This document shows positions 5,997-7,040 of a DNA stretch of 7,040 bases, one piece after another. The notes beneath the pieces were generated by a model. It worked only from the letters and a program-made list of their open reading frames with translations. It was not told the origin of the DNA and made no database searches. Source of the DNA: Bacteroidota bacterium. Its GTDB lineage: Bacteria; Bacteroidota; Bacteroidia; NS11-12g; UBA955. Made by a program: the position numbers and the translations under genes. Numbering within the stretch: position 1 is the first letter of the stretch; every line of letters starts with the position of its first letter. The stretch lies in the NCBI GenBank assembly GCA_947450015.1, contig CANFUB010000134.1, positions 1 to 7,040 of the forward strand, read 5' to 3'.

Positions 5997-6257
5997 TTAA
6001 GCTTCAGCTTTGATAACTGAAACGTATGATCTGTCATTTTTCTTCTTAGTGAACTTAACGATACCATCGGTTAAAGCAAATAAAGTGTGATCTTTACCAA
6101 TACCTACGTTATCAGATGGGTGGTGCTTAGTACCTCTTTGACGTACGATGATGTTACCTGCTGCGATTACTTGACCGCCGTATATTTTAACACCTAAGCG
6201 TTTGCTGTGCGACTCACGTCCGTTCTTAGAACTACCTGCGCCTTTTTTGTGTGCCAT
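5997..6257 (-). CDS. rpmA: 50S ribosomal protein L27
   Basis: L27 reaches with its N-terminal tail into the peptidyl-transferase centre of the 50S subunit and helps position tRNA. The 86 residues are full length. The tail MAHKKGAGSSKNGR is of the short type, with no Firmicutes-style N-terminal extension needing protease removal. The core motifs KRLGVK (19-24), IIVRQRGTKHHP (36-47) and NVGIGKDHTLFAL (50-62) are intact. It starts 16 nt after the rplU stop, the normal rplU-rpmA pairing, and is followed 12 nt later by rpsO rather than by the more familiar downstream partners obg or serS. Confidence 0.98.
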   Translation of the reverse strand: MAHKKGAGSSKNGRESHSKRLGVKIYGGQVIAAGNIIVRQRGTKHHPSDNVGIGKDHTLFALTDGIVKFTKKKNDRSYVSVIKAEA

Positions 6258-6273
6258 TCTTTAAATTATTTTA

Positions 6274-6585
6274 TTATGCGTTAATAGATTCAATTAATAC
6301 TTTAGAAAGGTACTGTCTGTGACCGTTTTTCTTTTTGTAACCTTTTCTTCTTTTCTTTTTAAATACGATAACTTTATCGTCTTTTAAATGCTCTAAAACC
6401 TTTCCTGTAACAGAAGCGCCTTTTAATGAAGGCAAGCCTATCATTATTTTACCACTGTTATCGACAAACATTACTTTATCGAAAGTTACTGAGCTACCAG
6501 CCTCGCTGTCAAGGCGATGCGTGTAAATATATTTGTCTTTTTCAACTTTGAACTGCTTTCCTGCGATCTCTACTATAGCGTACAT
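6274..6585 (-). CDS. rplU: 50S ribosomal protein L21
   Basis: L21 binds 23S rRNA on the solvent side of the 50S subunit, close to L20. The 103 residues equal the E. coli length. The N-terminal MYAIVEIAGKQFKVEKDKYIY and the basic C-terminal stretch KKKRRKGYKKKNGHRQYLSKVLI (76-98) are diagnostic. It is the first gene of the ribosomal block: the best promoter of the window lies right before it and rpmA follows after 16 nt. The leader is only about 15 nt by my estimate, which leaves little room for structured autoregulation. Confidence 0.98.
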   Translation of the reverse strand: MYAIVEIAGKQFKVEKDKYIYTHRLDSEAGSSVTFDKVMFVDNSGKIMIGLPSLKGASVTGKVLEHLKDDKVIVFKKKRRKGYKKKNGHRQYLSKVLIESINA

Positions 6586-6604
6586 GCTTTTTAAATTTGG
6601 ACTG

Positions 6605-6635
6605 CAAAAGTACGATTTTTTCTATAAAATACAAA
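6605..6635 (-). promoter_or_regulatory. Main promoter of the rplU-rpmA-rpsO(-pnp) operon
   Basis: Minus-strand TTTG (6635 to 6632), a 19-nt spacer and TACTTTTG (6612 to 6605) match the Bacteroidota vegetative consensus TTTG-N19-TAnnTTTG at every defined base. The rplU ATG at 6585 is 19 nt below the -7 box, so the leader is very short and A/T-rich. A strong consensus promoter fits ribosomal protein genes. Confidence 0.8.
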
Positions 6636-6680
6636 TACTTTTTCGAAATTTTATTAAAGTGTCCATTTTATTGGTAATTG

Positions 6681-6716
6681 CAAACCTAACAAACCGCCAA
6701 TTACTTAATATTCAAA
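6681..6716 (-). promoter_or_regulatory. Possible second, upstream promoter for rplU
   Basis: TAGGTTTG (6688 to 6681, minus strand) is another exact -7 match about 76 nt above the main one. TTTG (6716 to 6713) lies 24 nt further up, longer than the usual spacer of about 19-20 nt. The -7 box falls in the 17-nt loop of a 7-bp inverted repeat (GTAATTG 6674-6680, CAATTAC 6698-6704). It may be a weaker tandem promoter or chance in A/T-rich DNA. Confidence 0.3.
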
Positions 6717-6964
6717 TCCATTAGATTGCTTAATCCGCATTTTAAATTTCTACGACCGTTTATGTCTAATCATTTTTAGCACTTTTAAAATTGATAAAAA
6801 AAAGGTTGTTTTCAATTGAACACAAAATCTCCGTTTAAATGCAAGCTTTAAATTGCCGTTTTTTCATTTCCCCTACATACTTGTAATTATACATCGGCAA
6901 TACATTATCTTATTTTTTAATCGATAATCAGGTTTTGTATCTTAAAAATGAATTATTTTGCAAT

Positions 6965-7040
6965 ATGATTTGGCAACACACTCCTAAAACTATTTTCTTC
7001 ATCATTCTTTTCATCGGTTTGTACAGTCTGAAATTTGCAA
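6965..7040 (+). CDS. N-terminus of a membrane or exported protein, cut by the right window edge
   Basis: From the ATG at 6965 the frame is open to the end: 25 codons reading MIWQHTPKTIF followed by the hydrophobic FIILFIGLYSL and KFA. This looks like a signal anchor or first transmembrane helix. The frame is also open upstream to 6887, but it has no other ATG there. A TTG at 6935 is possible but less likely. A six-codon frame (ATG 6948, MNYFAI, stop 6966-6968) overlaps the start codon. The gene is divergent from rplU. The family cannot be named from 25 residues. Confidence 0.5.
   Translation, partial: MIWQHTPKTIFFIILFIGLYSLKFA

Larger units (their letters stand above)
6586..6964. other. 379-nt divergent intergenic region, A/T-rich
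   Basis: Apart from the two minus-strand promoter-like sites and the small inverted repeat at 6674-6704, I see no gene, RNA or strong hairpin here. The only reading frames are short, A/T-rich and of improbable composition. The right part must hold the promoter of the plus-strand gene starting at 6965, but no exact TAnnTTTG is found on the plus strand. The nearest candidates (TATTTTTT at 6911, TAAATTTC near 6743) are each one base off and lack a good -33 box. Confidence 0.5.

Noticed and set aside
6533..6724. Plus-strand frame of 63 codons at the rplU start
   Set aside because: It is antisense to rplU and its promoter, and its A/T-rich residue content is typical of non-coding DNA.
6911..6918. 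TATTTTTT as a -7 box for the gene at 6965
   Set aside because: It lacks the final G of TAnnTTTG, and the nearest TTG upstream (6881) is 27 nt away, too far for a -33 element.
1..7040. CRISPR arrays, insertion sequences, tRNA genes, toxin-antitoxin or defence modules
   Set aside because: I saw no spaced direct repeats, transposase motifs, terminal repeats, tRNA-like cloverleaf or defence-gene motifs. The genes are housekeeping or general Bacteroidota accessory families.

Overview
The window looks like a stretch of chromosome from a low-GC member of the Bacteroidota, probably an environmental Chitinophagales- or Sphingobacteriales-like lineage. I infer this from three things. Several starts are preceded by the phylum's -7 element TAnnTTTG (TAGATTTG, TAGCTTTG, TATGTTTG, TACTTTTG). 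The leaders are A/T-rich and lack Shine-Dalgarno sites. The protein families are typical of the phylum: an Asp-box/VPS10-like secreted protein and a DUF2007 protein. No closer taxonomy can be read from the sequence.

Layout. Positions 1-1591 (minus) hold the N-terminal 530 residues of a large exported beta-propeller protein that runs off the left edge. Upstream of it on the same strand are a DUF2007 membrane-anchored protein (1660-2055) and a small exported His/Cys/Lys-rich protein (2125-2622). A hairpin terminator lies between these two. A divergent intergenic region (2623-2804) carries one promoter-like site for each direction. The only complete plus-strand gene (2805-3344) encodes a four-helix membrane protein of unknown function. 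It converges on pnp, and a 15-bp perfect bidirectional terminator separates the two.

The right half is a minus-strand translation and RNA-turnover block, in transcription order rplU (L21), rpmA (L27), rpsO (S15), pnp (polynucleotide phosphorylase). A textbook Bacteroidota promoter (TTTG-N19-TACTTTTG) sits directly before rplU. The three ribosomal genes are 12-16 nt apart. A terminator-like hairpin and an unusual 53-nt leader without any G separate rpsO from pnp, so full-length mRNA and pnp supply are probably set by partial termination or by a non-consensus promoter. The last 76 nt start another plus-strand membrane or exported protein that is cut by the window edge.

I see no mobile element, CRISPR array, tRNA, rRNA or clear defence system. 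Most of the window is ordinary housekeeping DNA. The points worth a second look are the pnp leader, the terminator placed immediately before the DUF2007 gene, the small His/Cys-rich exported protein, and the orphan four-helix membrane protein.
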